Source of the DNA: Maea johnstoni
Taxonomy: Eukaryota; Annelida; Polychaeta; Spionida; Magelonidae
Direction of reading: 5' to 3'
NCBI GenBank assembly: GCA_963942565.1
Contig: OZ012686.1
Coordinates: forward strand, 7,598,292 to 7,662,291
DNA length: 64,000 nt
Shown here one piece after another: positions 12,583-24,084 of this stretch; positions within the stretch are counted from its first letter, which is position 1, and each line of letters begins with the position of its first letter. A program made the position numbers and the translations under genes. A model generated the notes under the pieces. It saw nothing but the letters and a program-made list of their open reading frames with translations. It did no database searches and was not told the origin of the DNA.

Positions 12583-12693
12583 AAATGATGCAAAATACCT
12601 GAAAAGTTACGAACCCTGGCACATGGGTACTCATCGGAGAGTACTCAAAAAGTGTGCCTTTAATGAAAGTAGCGTTAGCATTGAGAGGGTTAA
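12583..12693. mobile_element. MITE family A, internally deleted copy
   Basis: atgcaaaatacctgaaaagttacgaaccctggcacatgggtactcatc...gtagcgttagcattgagagggttaa. The left end and part of the middle are missing. Confidence 0.7.
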
Positions 12694-12976
12694 GGTCAGT
12701 CCCTGTCTAGCGGTGAAAGGGTTAAAGTTGGCCTGATGGCTATCAGTTGACCTACACTTGCCAGTACCCGCCATGTGGGAATAAACACCCTACTGCTTTA
12801 ATGGCTAAAAATATCCTGACCTCCCGTGGCATGGGGCGTTATTTATTTTGTGTCAGGCTATATTTTAGGGATTCCTATATTTAATATGCCTGCCGGCAGG
12901 TTTCCCATATCAAGTTGATTCACCTATATGTATTGAGTGTCAAGGCTATTTGTTGATTGTTTACACATGTATGTCT

Positions 12977-13188
12977 TTAATCCTTCCAATGCTGGGGCTA
13001 CTTTCGTCCAAAGAACTAGGACGCAAAGATTTATGAAAACCATCTAAACCCTGTCATGTTGGTATTCATTGGATAGCATTGCTGAGTACTCTCAGATGAG
13101 TATCCATGTGCCAGGTTTTCAGTCATTTAAAAAGTTTTTTGCATCATTTTGCATTGACCAAATTAGCCACCAGCAGCATAAGGGTTAA
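12977..13188. mobile_element. MITE family A copy
   Basis: TTAATCCTTCCAATGCTGGGG to CAGCAGCATAAGGGTTAA, with the family core ggtattcattggatagc...tactctcagatgag. Confidence 0.9.
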
Positions 13189-14490
13189 AGCATTGCAAAC
13201 AGTTATGAAACTTTTGATAAGGAAGGGTATCAATTAAAATCTTGATTAATATAAAATCTTAAAAAAAGGCAATGTTTTATATTGACTAGCGTCTTGCTAT
13301 GTTTCACTAGTGCCAAACATAACTGATTATTTTTAGAATGATTCTATTGTTACCAATGATTATCAATATTGAATGAAGGTTTTCATACATATCTCATTTT
13401 ATTTTGTAGGTAAGTTTTTGCTGTTTTGGATACCTTTGCATAAGCCATGCTTTGTAAGTGTAAGTAAAAATCTTATTATTACTGACATTTTTCATTTATT
13501 TCAGTGAAGAATTACTGGTTAAGTCGTTGTTTCTCCAGAAAAAATCATTGCAAAGCTAATCAACTAGTAGAGTTATATACAGGAAGAATTCATCCCGGTT
13601 TGACCCTGAAAAGGGCCATATTATGTTTGACAGCAAGTGCTTCAAGGTGACGTTGTTTGTGCATATTGTACTTTATCTGAACATATCCGAATCATCAATG
13701 AAATTTTATATTGGTAATTGATGGTTTATTAATAATCCATTGACTGAGTGTGCCAGGTGCTTCACACCTGCTTGATTGATAGTTGGCAATAAAGCACACT
13801 AGAACTTATATTAGCCAATATCAGTGTAGATCATGATGTCCCAATACTAGGGATTAATAGTATTTATCATTTGATATTTTTGATAGCATAGCCTTATCAA
13901 ATAGCACCTCATCTTTTCTTCAAATGATTATATGCCTGTTTGTTACTCAGTAATTATTTCATCAGTATCAGGCCACCTAAGTCTTCCAAGTAGATAGAAT
14001 TTGTCCTTCATAGGTCAAGATATCCCACAAATGTTTTACAAATTTTGAACTATAATAGGCTATTATTTGCAGTTGGTATACATATTGGAAGAAGATGAGT
14101 AGCTAAATCTGGATGGGCGAAATTTTGTTATGATGTTTTGGACAGGGCATTTTAAAAACCCTATTAACTAAGACCCTGTTTGTGAGTTATTCTCCGCAGG
14201 TTGTTTTGGGGCACTGCAGCCATTGGACTTACTAATCAATGTACCATATTGCCATATGGATGGAGCGTAGCCAATCAGCACATTATAATTGACATTTTAT
14301 AGGGGTCACCATGACTGGAAATGGATGTCCATTCAGCTGTTATGAAATGATCTATGTTTAACCTATTGATTGAATAATTACATATGTGAGCCGGTGTATA
14401 AATATAGACAGAATATTATCCTAGCCCATTGAGGGCTACTGTGAGCGCCCCCTACAGGGATGTTATGTTACTAGAAGTGAACAGTATGCG
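13189..14490. other. Intron-like unique DNA with ratchet site 1
   Basis: Apart from the splice-site pair at 13410 and a weak exon candidate at 13504-13647 (discussed in findings), I see nothing but AT-rich unique sequence. Confidence 0.5.
13381..13465 (+). promoter_or_regulatory. Candidate recursive-splice (ratchet) site 1
   Basis: At 13409/13410 an acceptor (atctcattttattttgtag) abuts a perfect donor (gtaagt). Downstream, GTAAG donors occur at 13454 and 13460, so a 44- or 50-nt recursive exon can be defined. The arrangement acceptor|GTAAGT is what recursive splicing of long introns uses. No coding exon is visible nearby. This is an inference from motif architecture and no RNA evidence is available here. 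Confidence 0.5.
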
Positions 14491-14491
14491 T

Positions 14492-14644
14492 GCAGGGCTC
14501 GAAATTAAGTTTTTTTCCAGGGAGCCTAATTGCATCTTTAAAAGCTACCTTAAGGTGTTGCATATAGAAACCAGTACATCTTTGGGCTACCTGCAGAAAT
14601 TTGAGGGAGCCCTTGGCTCCTGGCACCTTTAATTTCGAGCCCTG
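14492..14644. mobile_element. hAT-like MITE (CAGGGCTCGAAATTAA ends)
   Basis: CAGGGCTCGAAATTAAGTTTT at the left and its complement TTTAATTTCGAGCCCTG at the right, ~153 bp. CAGGG...CCCTG ends suggest hAT. A broken relative begins at 14750 (acagggctcaaacttaagattttttcagggagcc). Confidence 0.85.
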
Positions 14645-15465
14645 GCATGTGATCATAGTGTGATTTAAATAAGGCTGTGTGTTGTCATTCTGTGGCAACC
14701 ATGTTCTGATAAGTGATAAGTTCAGTAACTGAACTCTAGGACAACAGGGCTCAAACTTAAGATTTTTTCAGGGAGCCCAATTGCATGTTCATAAGCTTTG
14801 GGAACCCAGTACTGTCTGAGATTGGTTGTACTACTCCTGCCAGCCGACTACAGTAAATAGTAAATAGTAAATACAGAAGTTGGCAACCTCTGCCAGTGAG
14901 TGGTATAGTAATCACACTCCTGAACCATAATATCCGTAGGCTAAGCTGTGGTGGGCAGTTACCAACTCTTGGCTTGGGGATGATCTTCCAAGGGTGATCA
15001 TGTCTTTATTACATATTAATAGTTATTGAAAGTATATATACATTCCTGAGCATTATTTCACAACTTATGATTTCCTTCACACTTTGCCTCATAACTATCG
15101 GATCATTCCCTTTTCAAGTGGAACTTGAAGTATGAGACAGTTAGGTATCTGTGCTAGTCTATCATTCCTGAGTATCCCCCTCACATGTGTAAGTGTCTGT
15201 GATGGATGAGGGGGGAGGTGGAGGGGAGGGGGGGGGGGGCGTGTTGGACGAGTGCCTTGTACTGAGTAGTATAGCACAGCTAGGTATGTGAGCCAACATA
15301 AGCTATGCTAGGTATGTCACCGCTACTATACTACTACCACTAGTACAACCTACTTGTAATAGTAAAGTACTTGACCTGACCAGGGGACCCAGTTTTATTG
15401 TTTTCTACCCTACATTACAGGGATGCTTAATTTTCTATTTGATATCTTGAATCAATAGTCAATTT
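14645..15465. other. Unique DNA, partial MITE and G-run
   Basis: 14750-14815 is the left end of the CAGGGCTC... MITE family. A short AGTAAAT triplication lies at 14853-14872. A purine-rich stretch with an 11-G run lies at 15208-15239. Confidence 0.5.
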
Positions 15466-15466
15466 A

Positions 15467-15515
15467 AGTAATAATAATGATAATAATAATGATAATAATA
15501 ATGATAATAATAATG

Positions 15516-15586
<71 letters not shown>

Positions 15587-15647
15587 AATGATGATGATGA
15601 TAATGATAATGATGATAATAATAATGATAATAATGTTAATAATAATG

Positions 15648-15685
<38 letters not shown>

Positions 15686-15709
15686 ACTAATAATAATGAT
15701 AATATAATA

Positions 15710-15753
<44 letters not shown>

Positions 15754-15795
15754 AATAATAATAATAATAATAATAATAGTAATAATAATGATAAT
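15467..15795. repeat. AAT/GAT compound microsatellite
   Basis: Alternates AAT blocks, GAT blocks (pure GAT ~15709-15750) and again AAT. The open frames are translations of the repeat. Confidence 0.97.
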
Positions 15796-16431
15796 CTTTA
15801 TTTCATATGGGTAACACAGTCAAATGCAGGATTTGATTTTCGCTGTGGCCCTCAGATGGTAGGACAAGCCTAAAACTATTGCATGGTATATAACTTTAGC
15901 ATTATATAAAACCGTTGCATGATAAATGTAAGGTTTACCCATAAACAACCAAAAGTGGAAAATGCAACTTAAACATTTGGAGGCCCCTAAATAGAACTGA
16001 TACATATGTACTGCAAGTAAGTTTGGTTGCAGTCTGCAACCAAACTACTTCTATCTTAGGAAAATCTTTTAATAGCAAATTAAGAACATATGATCTTTTC
16101 GTTTGAAGAAAGTGCCCTGTTTCAGACTGATAGGAATCTTAACCATTTCCTAGACTTACAGGGTTTTTGCAGGAACTTTATACCAGTTATTCTCCAATTC
16201 CACCAGGAAATATTTTAAAAAACAATAGGGACATTGAGAAGTATCTTGTAACATTTCGTATGATATATGCAGATATGACAGTGACTTATCTACTACCATC
16301 AGAACAATGGAATGTTTGGACAATAGCAGTACAAATATCAATGTACAGCTTTTCTTCCCCAAAAGTATGTCACCGCACTGCAACCTTGAGCCTGCTGAAT
16401 AGGAATGGTACTGGAGTGGACGAAGTGACTT

Positions 16432-16648
16432 TTAACCCTTATGCTGCTTGTGACTAATTTGGCCAATACACAATAATGCAAAAAAACAACCTGAAAAATG
16501 ACTGAAACCCTGGCACATGGGTACTCATCTGAGAGTACTTAGCGAGAGCTATCCAATGAATACCACCATGCCAGGGTTTAGATGGTTTTTAAGAATCTGT
16601 GCATCCTTGTGCTTTGGACGAAAGTAGCCCCAGAATAGGAAGGGTTAA
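16432..16648. mobile_element. MITE family A copy
   Basis: TTAACCCTTATGCTGCTTGTG to CCCCAGAATAGGAAGGGTTAA, with actcatctgagagtac and ccaatgaataccaccatg. Confidence 0.9.
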
Positions 16649-16779
16649 AAATTTGTTTTGGGTAAGCTAACATCAAAGTGAGGTAACCCAAATCATGTTA
16701 TAACCCATTCATATTCTTTAGAGTTCCACTAGAAATTGTCATCTGGATATATGATAAAATGTGGTGTTATGCTTGTAGC

Positions 16780-17705
16780 AGCACAGTGGCTCTTGGTCAA
16801 TGAATGGTATACCATGCTTATATAGTAAGGTGAGTTCAGATTCACCTGAAGGCCATTGTCATGTAGTTGTCTCAACAGTGGACACTGGTCAATGGTGTAT
16901 TATGTATTTGTTAAGTATACTGTAGGGCTCTTAGCCAGGATTTAGAAACTAGGTTCCCAAAATTGGCAACAGTTACGTTTTTGGGCATCCTATCTTTCAA
17001 GAAAGACCACTATATACTCAGATTACAACCATTTGAAATAAGGCAGAGTATAAGTAAACACTGTCAGCGGAATTATATTGGGGTGAAGAAGAATGATTAA
17101 ATGCTGGAAATAGACATTTTAAGAAATTATTCACAGCAATTGAGTGTTGTTAGGGCTGGTTTTTGAGGGTTAATGTGTCCAAATCACATCCAGATGCCCT
17201 GCTGGCTAAGACTTAGAGTGTAGGTATGCCTATAGGCCATTGGTTATATATGTTTAACACAACAGTTATTGGTTATGTAGTTAACACAACAGAGGTCACT
17301 GGTCAGTGGTGTATTATGTATTTGTTAAGACATTGGTTATGGTCGCTGGACACTGATCAGTGTTATATCATGCCCACATTAAGACACTCTATAGTACGAG
17401 AAGTGTAGGTATGCCTTAAGGCCAATGGTTATGCTGATAAAACAACAGTGGACATTGTTCAATGGTATACCATACATTCGTTTAGACACTATATAGTAAG
17501 AGAAGTATAGGTATGTCTTTAGGCCATTAGTTTATGCTGATACATCAACAGTGGACACAGCTAGCTAGGTCATTGGTGTACCATACATTTGTTAAGACAC
17601 TTGGTGGTAAGGGAATTGTAGGTATGCCTTGAGGCCATTGGTTGTGTAGGTAGAACAACTGTGGCCAGTGGTCAATTGTGCATTATGTAGATGCCCAATG
17701 TGTAA
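16780..17705. repeat. Diverged tandem array, ~110-bp unit
   Basis: Recurring phrases are gtgtaggtatgcc-taggccattgg, caacagtggaca-tggtcaatggtgta and catttgttaagacac. About six units occur, the first separated from the rest by the family C MITE at 16926-17211. Confidence 0.8.
16926..17211 (+). mobile_element. MITE family C copy inside the 110-bp array
   Basis: ctcttagccaggatttagaaact-ggt-cccaaaattggcaa to cagatgccctgctggctaagac. Array units continue on both sides. Confidence 0.8.
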
Positions 17706-17960
17706 GAGATAACACTTGAGGGGATTATTGTGTGTTTAGCTAATGATGCGTCTTGTTTAGTCTTGCTTAGTGGTAAATGGAGTCGGTCAGGTAACTAACA
17801 GGTGAGCTTCCTTACCTGTGTGAGAAATATGTCAACCACACCCTACCTCCAACACCATAGTCTTTAAGCCAGCAGGGCATCATCTGGAAACCCAAACCTT
17901 AAAAAATCACCCCTCAGAATGTGCAAAAATGTAAAAAAAAAGAAGAAAGAAATCTCTTGC

Positions 17961-18011
17961 AGCTAGATATTTAAGTCGGTCCAGATTCTGGACTGACTTA
18001 AATATCTAGCT
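17961..18011. repeat. Near-perfect 51-bp palindrome
   Basis: AGCTAGATATTTAAGTCGGT...CTTAAATATCTAGCT, centred near 17986, with about one mismatch per arm. It arises where two pieces of the 130-bp array meet head to head. Confidence 0.9.
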
Positions 18012-18933
18012 AAATATCTATCTATGAAACCTCTATTTGGGCACCCTGTTTCCAAATATCGGCTAAGACCCGTCCAGAAGTACCAAACTTTCTAGATAAT
18101 AGCAAACCCCTGACTACAACACGCTCTGCCAAGAAGTGCCTTGTGGCGGAAGCTGTCTGTGTAAATCCTATCTATTACACATTGAGATTAGTCAATTGAT
18201 TTATAATGTAAGTACTCTACTACATATCCAGATAGTATTACCTGTAGAATACAAGCAGTTGCCAGGAAATCTCTTTCAGCTAGACTTAACTTTGTAAACT
18301 CTATGTATTACACTTTGGGAATTAGTCAGTTGATTTATAATGAAAGTACTCTACTACATACCCAGATAGTATTACCTGTAGACTGCCAGGAAATCTCTTG
18401 CAGCTAGAACTAACTTTGTAAATCCTATGTATCACACATTAGGAATTAGTCAGTTGATTTGTAATGTAAGTACTCTACTTCATAGTATTACATTAGGACT
18501 GGAACCGATTGCCAAGAAATCGCTTTCAGCTAAAGCTTAGTATGTAAACCTCTTGTATATTCACCAGTAGTTGATTTGTTAAGATAATATCAAACGGTCC
18601 AGATGGTATCAAACCTAATACTACAACTTGCCAATAAATCTTTTATAGCTACTTTACCAGTCTAGTTAAACCTTTGTACATGCTCACTGGGTTTTTGGCA
18701 AATGATTCACTTATGTCCGGATACTACTACGTAGACTTCTCCTCTTTGTAAAGAAATCCTGCACAGCTTTATCTGGCTATTTCAATGCAATTGATTCAAT
18801 TATCTAGGTACTACACTGTCCAGATAATACGAAACTAAGTCCTCATCTCTTTGCCAAAAAATCTCTTATGGCTTTATCTGTTTATGTCAACCTCATGGTT
18901 ACACACTATGAATTTGGCAATTGATTTCATAAT

Positions 18934-19245
18934 CAGGGTCTTAGCCAGGATTTCAAAAATGCCTGTCCAAAACAGCAATTCCAAAACTTTTGCCCGTCTA
19001 GATTTAGAGACTTATCTACTTCAAATCCTTATACCAGCTACATTTAATAGCCTAGTGTATCAAAAAGGGCAATTTACACTTCAGCTATGTCCTAGAAGAT
19101 GGTTTGTTAGGAAAATATTTGGTTATTACCCCCCAAAAGTCAAAATTGAAAAATCTTCATAGAAATCTTTGCCTGTCCAAACAGGAGGTTTTTGGGAAAC
19201 TACCTGTCCAAAAGACAGGCAGGACGGGTCCTGGCTAAGTCCCTG
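18934..19245 (+). mobile_element. MITE family D, complete copy
   Basis: Ends CAGGGTCTTAGCCAGGA and TCCTGGCTAAGTCCCTG are inverted repeats. The interior has aaatgcctgtccaaaacagcaa and cctgtccaaaagacaggcaggacggg. CAGGG...CCCTG ends suggest hAT. Confidence 0.8.
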
Positions 19246-19436
19246 AATGTAGGTACAAAATTGTCCAGATACCATCTAACCTAACAGGCTAACAGGGATC
19301 GATTGTAACATGATCAGGCATGAGCAGATTTGGCTCTTATGATTTAAAATTTAGGAGCAAATAAACCCTTAGTGAATGCAGCAAGCCAAAAACAGAAGCA
19401 CACTGTCCTTGCAGTCTCTGGGGACATGCTCACTTA

Positions 19437-20259
19437 GGGTGCATTCTCATTGCAGACAGGACATACTTGGGACCCACAGGAACTGGCCGAATGTCTTGGT
19501 TCTGGCTGTTCTGGGTCATTTTTGGGGCAGAATTGCAAGACAACACTAATTCTTGAGACTGTCCTCGACGTATCCCAGACTTAAAAAAATTGATCGTGAT
19601 TATGTCGCGGACAAACTTAAGAATTATACAAGTTCCTGGTAACCTTGTGGTATAAACCAGGAACTGATCCCGACATTCTGGATTAAGTCTCCTTTAATTC
19701 TTGAGAATGTCGGGGACATTCTCAAGAATCATAAGGTTAGAAGAAAATATCACAATTTGTGGTTCAGGAACTTGAAGAATGTCTTAAGTATATCTCAAGT
19801 CTTTCTAATTTAGGGGGGACATGTCTGGGTTGTGTCACCGACTGTTCTTGGCGTGAACATCCGGGTATTTTTGGTAAGGTCAGCCATTTCTTGTAGCAGA
19901 CTACACCCAGACTCAACGCAGATCAGAACGGAGACCATTCTTGGCGAAATTTCCATTGAATAAGCACATATATCCTACGGAAATGGATATAAACAGAGGT
20001 GCTGATGATCAAATGTTGGTTCTTGCTGCAGCAGCCGTTGCAATTGATGAGGAACAACTGCAAAGTTCTTGTACTTCTTAAGTCTGCCCCTTGTGAGACG
20101 TCTCACAGGGGACAGACTTAAGAATCAAACAAGAACTCCACGAAACAGGGGCCAGAATAACTTAAGAACTTCCAGAACTCCCCGAACTCCACGAAGTACA
20201 TAAAAATCGGGAGTTCTGGGAGTTCTCAAGACTGTCCTGTCGGCAATGAGAATGAACCT
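19437..20259. mobile_element. PIF/Harbinger-type non-autonomous element
   Basis: Ends GGGTGCATTCTCATTGC and GCAATGAGAATGAACCT with the 3-bp TTA target duplication on both sides (19434-19436, 20260-20262) are the known signature of PIF/Harbinger. The interior has a palindrome (attcttgagaatgtcggggacattctcaagaat) and a short transposase-like start at 19983. Confidence 0.9.
19983..20081 (+). pseudogene. Remnant of Harbinger transposase N-terminus (32 codons)
   Basis: ATG-initiated frame MDINRGADDQMLVLAAAAVA, then IDEEQLQSSCTS and stop. An alanine-rich helix followed by acidic residues after a short Met start resembles, from memory, animal Harbinger transposase N-termini. Beyond it the element has only non-coding palindromic sequence, so this is an internal-deletion derivative. 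The identification rests mainly on the host element's ends. Confidence 0.4.
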
Positions 20260-20262
20260 TTA

Positions 20263-20857
20263 CAGAATATGGTCTTTGAGATGAGTTTTGGGGTACTACT
20301 AGGTGAAATTAAAGGGAGATAAAAAGCATTCTCAACGTGCTGCAGTCGATAATTGATATATCCATTCACAAACTAAGGCTCCTATAATTTATCATCTAGT
20401 CACAAAATCAAATGATCCGGTGCCAAAATGCTCCTAAGCGAGGTATTTGTGGCATGGCCAGAATGAAAAATATATACTGAATAGATATACCTTAAACAGA
20501 GTATATATGTCTGTTTCACCCTACATTCTTGTCTAGACCACCTGGTGCAGATGTAAAGCCATAGACCACATCCCCTCGCATTGAAATCTCACGTAGCTTA
20601 AGCCAGGACTAGTGCAGACAGATGATGTAACCTGGCTGTTATATAAAGTGACATGTTCTCCGCTGCACTTAATCCCTTCAGGTGCTGGGTACCTACAGCT
20701 TGATCTGGTGGTCTGAAATTTCTGTTACCTCTGTTCCTGTGTAAACTCTATAGATCAGTCTCAGCTTAGTGTTCTCCTGAAGTGCTAGTATACTGTAATA
20801 CAAGTGAACATATATTATATAAGATAGTCGCCTAACTTTGTTAAATCTCTCACAACC
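20263..20857. other. Unique DNA, nothing recognised
   Basis: No terminal repeats, tandem units or exon-like segments were seen. Confidence 0.45.
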
Positions 20858-21116
20858 AAGGTCTTAGGCAGGATTTAGAAAATGGATGCCCATAATTGGC
20901 AATTGTAAAATCAGATAACAACCATAACCACGTATCTACTTATTGAAATGAGACATAAATGCCTACAATGTCAAGGGAAATATATTGAGGGGGAAAAATT
21001 TGAAATTGACACATTTAGAAACTACTCACAAATAGATTTGGGTGTTCCAATTGGTAATTTTTGAGGGTTTGGTTGTATTGTCCAAATGACGGCCAAATGC
21101 CTTGCTAGCTAAGACT
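20858..21116 (+). mobile_element. MITE family C copy
   Basis: aaggtcttaggcaggatttagaaaatggatgcccataattggcaattg to atgccttgctagctaagactg. Confidence 0.75.
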
Positions 21117-21754
21117 GAATGGTACTGAATAAGTGTACTACTGTGTTAATCCAATGTATGTCACAGAAAATGCCTTTCAGTATCTGACATCAACTAACAT
21201 GCATGTGTACTGCTTATTTCGAGCATAGAAATATACTCAATAATCAACCACAATAAAGTGTTACAGAGTCACTAAAATCATATTTTATTGGTAGCACTTA
21301 TGGCCGCTAAGTTGTCAGAAAGTGCTTGCAAAACTGACATGGAGGGTTAAAGAGTCTATGCTGAAATCTTCCATCGTCACATTGAATTAGTTACCATTCT
21401 TGGAATTCCTGTAAATGTCAGTCGCTGAAAATGGATACATCGATTTGTTTGTTCTTACCCCGTCCGTCCTCACAGAATTTACTTGTTTTCCTCTGGACGA
21501 ACCTGCTGTCTACTTATCTCTCGCTATCATATACAGAATTTATGCTACCTATCGAGAAGCAGGCTTGATTTATAAACAAAGGCATCTCTTATCTTAAGCG
21601 TCAACATATCATGTCTGTATGATGTGCCCAGGGGTGTGAATTTGTTTGTAAATATTATAGTGTTAAAATGATAATCCACGTGTGAGAATAGTAGCTGATT
21701 TGCTTTGACTTTCGCTAGAGGTGAGCTTTTAGGAAATAACAGTTTTGGACGGGC

Positions 21755-22062
21755 ATGGTCTTAATCATGATTTCAAAAATGCCTGTCCAAACCAGCAATT
21801 CCAAAATTTCTGCCCGTCCAGATTTAGCTACTTCATATTAACTACGTCTTATAGTTGGTATATGGATCTTATAGCCCATTGTGTCAAAAAGGGCTATTTA
21901 GACTTAAGGTATTTCCTAAAAGTGGTTTATTAGGAAAATATAAAAGGTTATAAAAGAAATTCAATTATATGCTTGAAATTGAAATTTTGGGGGTGTGTCC
22001 TGAAGGGTGATTTTTGAGGGTTTGGGCGTCTAAAAGGCACCCAGACGCCCTGCTAGCTTTAA
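21755..22062 (+). mobile_element. Chimeric MITE: family D left part joined to family C right part
   Basis: The left portion to about 21940 matches family D (aaaatgcctgtccaaaccagcaattcc; tcaaaaagggctatttagactt). The right portion from about 21960 matches family C (gtgtcctgaagggtgatttttgagggtttgggcgtc; cagacgccctgctagct). Confidence 0.7.
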
Positions 22063-22295
22063 ATACCATGGTCTTTAAAGACCATTGAGAAGATCCTATC
22101 ACCTGTAGCCCTAGGTGTAGCCTAGTCTACCCTAGGTGGTGTACCAGCCGACCCCCCCCCCCTCCCCTTTCTGTTCCCCTTTTAATGGCCCAGTGTCATT
22201 AACTTTGCATGACTCAATTATCAGATAAAACAGGCTCATTTCACTTTCTCCTTTCACTGTTAAAACTTGCTGCCTTTCATGGACATCCATCCAGG

Positions 22296-22552
22296 TGTAG
22301 TCTTAGCCAACAGGGCATTTAGGTGTCATTTGGATGCCCAAACCCTAAAAAAGCACTTCTCAGAACACCCAATTTTTTTTGTGAGCAATTTCTAAAAAAT
22401 GTACCTTTCATTGATACTATTGAATTTTGCTCACCCCAATGTCAATCCCACAATATTTTATAAGGATATCATGTCTTATTTCAATAAGTAAAAATATGTT
22501 GTGGTTGAAATCTGAATATATTATGGTATTCCACGAAAAGACCTAAGACCTT
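22296..22552 (-). mobile_element. MITE family C copy
   Basis: Reverse-oriented, from gtcttagccaacagggcatttaggtg to gacctaagacc, including the cctcaatataattc-type core and atatgttgtggttgaaatctg. Confidence 0.75.
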
Positions 22553-22764
22553 GCATTCAAGTCCCCGGGGCCGCTCTTCATAAGCAACTGTAACAGCGTC
22601 GTTTACAATATGCTGTCTATTTATTTGCCTGTACCGGAGTTAGAGTTGCTCGAACTACCTGTACCTGGGGTGGCCAGATTGTAGCAGATTGTTTTGGTGT
22701 AATTAAGGGGCAGACCACCTGCCGTACCCACTACCCCTCCAGCTATTGTGAGCTGCACAGTAAG

Positions 22765-22978
22765 TTAACCCATTAATGCCCACAGCGGCCAAAACCAGCC
22801 TGACAATTTTGATGAAATCTTTCAGGCTAAAGCAGATTTGGCAAAGTTTTTGAAGAAGAGATGTTCATCGTAACATTATAAACAACTCTCCTTCAAATAT
22901 TCTTTAAAACTATTCTCAATTCAAAAGTTATTGCTAAAAGTATCGTTGATCCAGACGACAATGTCTTGTTAATGGGTG
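22765..22978. mobile_element. MITE family B copy with a paralogous empty site
   Basis: TTAACCCATTAATGCCCACAG to TCTTGTTAATGGGT, with gccaaaaccagcctgac, tctccttcaaatattc and gatccagacgacaatg. The uninterrupted sister repeat at ~23755 shows a single TTAA at the insertion point. Confidence 0.85.
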
Positions 22979-23145
22979 GTCCTACATCTCTATAGTGAAT
23001 CGTGATAAATGGTCGAGGGGCCTGGTTGTTGGACATCCATCCAGGTCTCTGCTCTTTATTGACTCAATTCAAGATTTCAGCTTCACAATGCAAGGGAGGT
23101 CCTAACATTTCTGTGGGAATCATACCAATCATATTTGTTTATCAT

Positions 23146-23359
23146 TTAACCCTTATGCTGCTGGTGGCTAATTTAATCAAGACAAAATGATGTGAAAAAA
23201 GCTGAAAAATGAACGAAACCCTGGCAAATAGGTACTCATCTGAGTGTACTCGATGAGAGCTTTTCAATGAATACCAAGATGATAGGGTTTAGATGATTTT
23301 CAAAGATTTTTGAGTTCTTGTGCCTTGGACATAAGTAGTCTCAGCATTGAAAGGGTTAA
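23146..23359. mobile_element. MITE family A copy
   Basis: TTAACCCTTATGCTGCTGGTGG to CTCAGCATTGAAAGGGTTAA, a well-preserved ~214-bp copy. Confidence 0.9.
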
Positions 23360-24084
23360 TATATAGATATATTAACTGTACCACCAATGATCAGAATGTT
23401 TTCCACGATTTGTGGCAATATTGCTGAGACTGGGTTACACTACTTCTAATTATACCTTACTACCTAAGACCGTCACCTGCTAATCTAGTAGAACAACTTT
23501 TCTATTTGTCCCCTACACCTGGGAAATTTCAGGGCAATGATCTCTCTAGAATGCTAGAAATATTCAAATTTCATAACACTCTCTTCTGGAACTTAAGCCA
23601 AGCCTTTGCTTCTGCAAATTGGTTATGATTTTCAGTGCTAGCTGACTGTACATGAGGTGGCCAGATTGTACATAGCAGATTATTTTGGTGTAATTAAGGG
23701 GCAGCCTACCTGCCGTAATGACTACCCCCCCAGCTATTATGAACTGCTAAGGTAGTTAATGGTCCTACACCTCTATAGTGAACTGTGATAAATGGTCGAG
23801 GTGCCTGGTCGATTGTATGCATCTATGTGGAAATCTCTCACTGCAGCCCATCACCAATTCATCAATCAGATCAAGATCTACTTAATGCCAGCTGAAAGTG
23901 TAGCATTCAGCGGCTAATCTGTAAAACATGAAAGGATCAGGGAAGACATGGATAGATGTGCACTCCTTCCCACCTTTTGTGTGTAGCAAAAGAAAGGGAA
24001 AGGAAAAGAAAAAGGCCTTTTTTTTGCATAGTTTACTTTTTTATCAAAATTTTATGCATTCATTAGTAGGAAGGAGGGGGCAGT

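Larger units (their letters stand above)
17845..19300. repeat. Diverged tandem array, ~130-bp unit, with inserts
   Basis: Units share gccaagaaatctcttgcagct, tgtaaa-cctatgtattacacat, gaattagtcagttgattt and gtac-ctactacat-tccagatagtatta. Repeats are clear at ~18130-18540 and increasingly diverged to 19300. A family C fragment (17860-17935) and the family D element at 18934-19245 are inserted. Confidence 0.8.
22665..23815. repeat. Direct repeat pair, one copy split by MITE family B
   Basis: gtggccagattgta...ttttggtgtaattaaggggcag-ccacctgccgta occurs at 22669 and 23657, and ggtcctaca-ctctatagtgaa-tgtgataaatggtcgag at 22979 and 23761. In the first copy the two parts are separated by 22765-22978; in the second they are contiguous across gTTAAtggtcc. 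Confidence 0.85.

Noticed and set aside
17805-17835. Minus-strand ratchet-like site (ctcacacag|gtaagg)
   Set aside because: Weak pyrimidine tract, GTAAGG rather than GTAAGT, wrong strand for the kinesin, no downstream partner donor.
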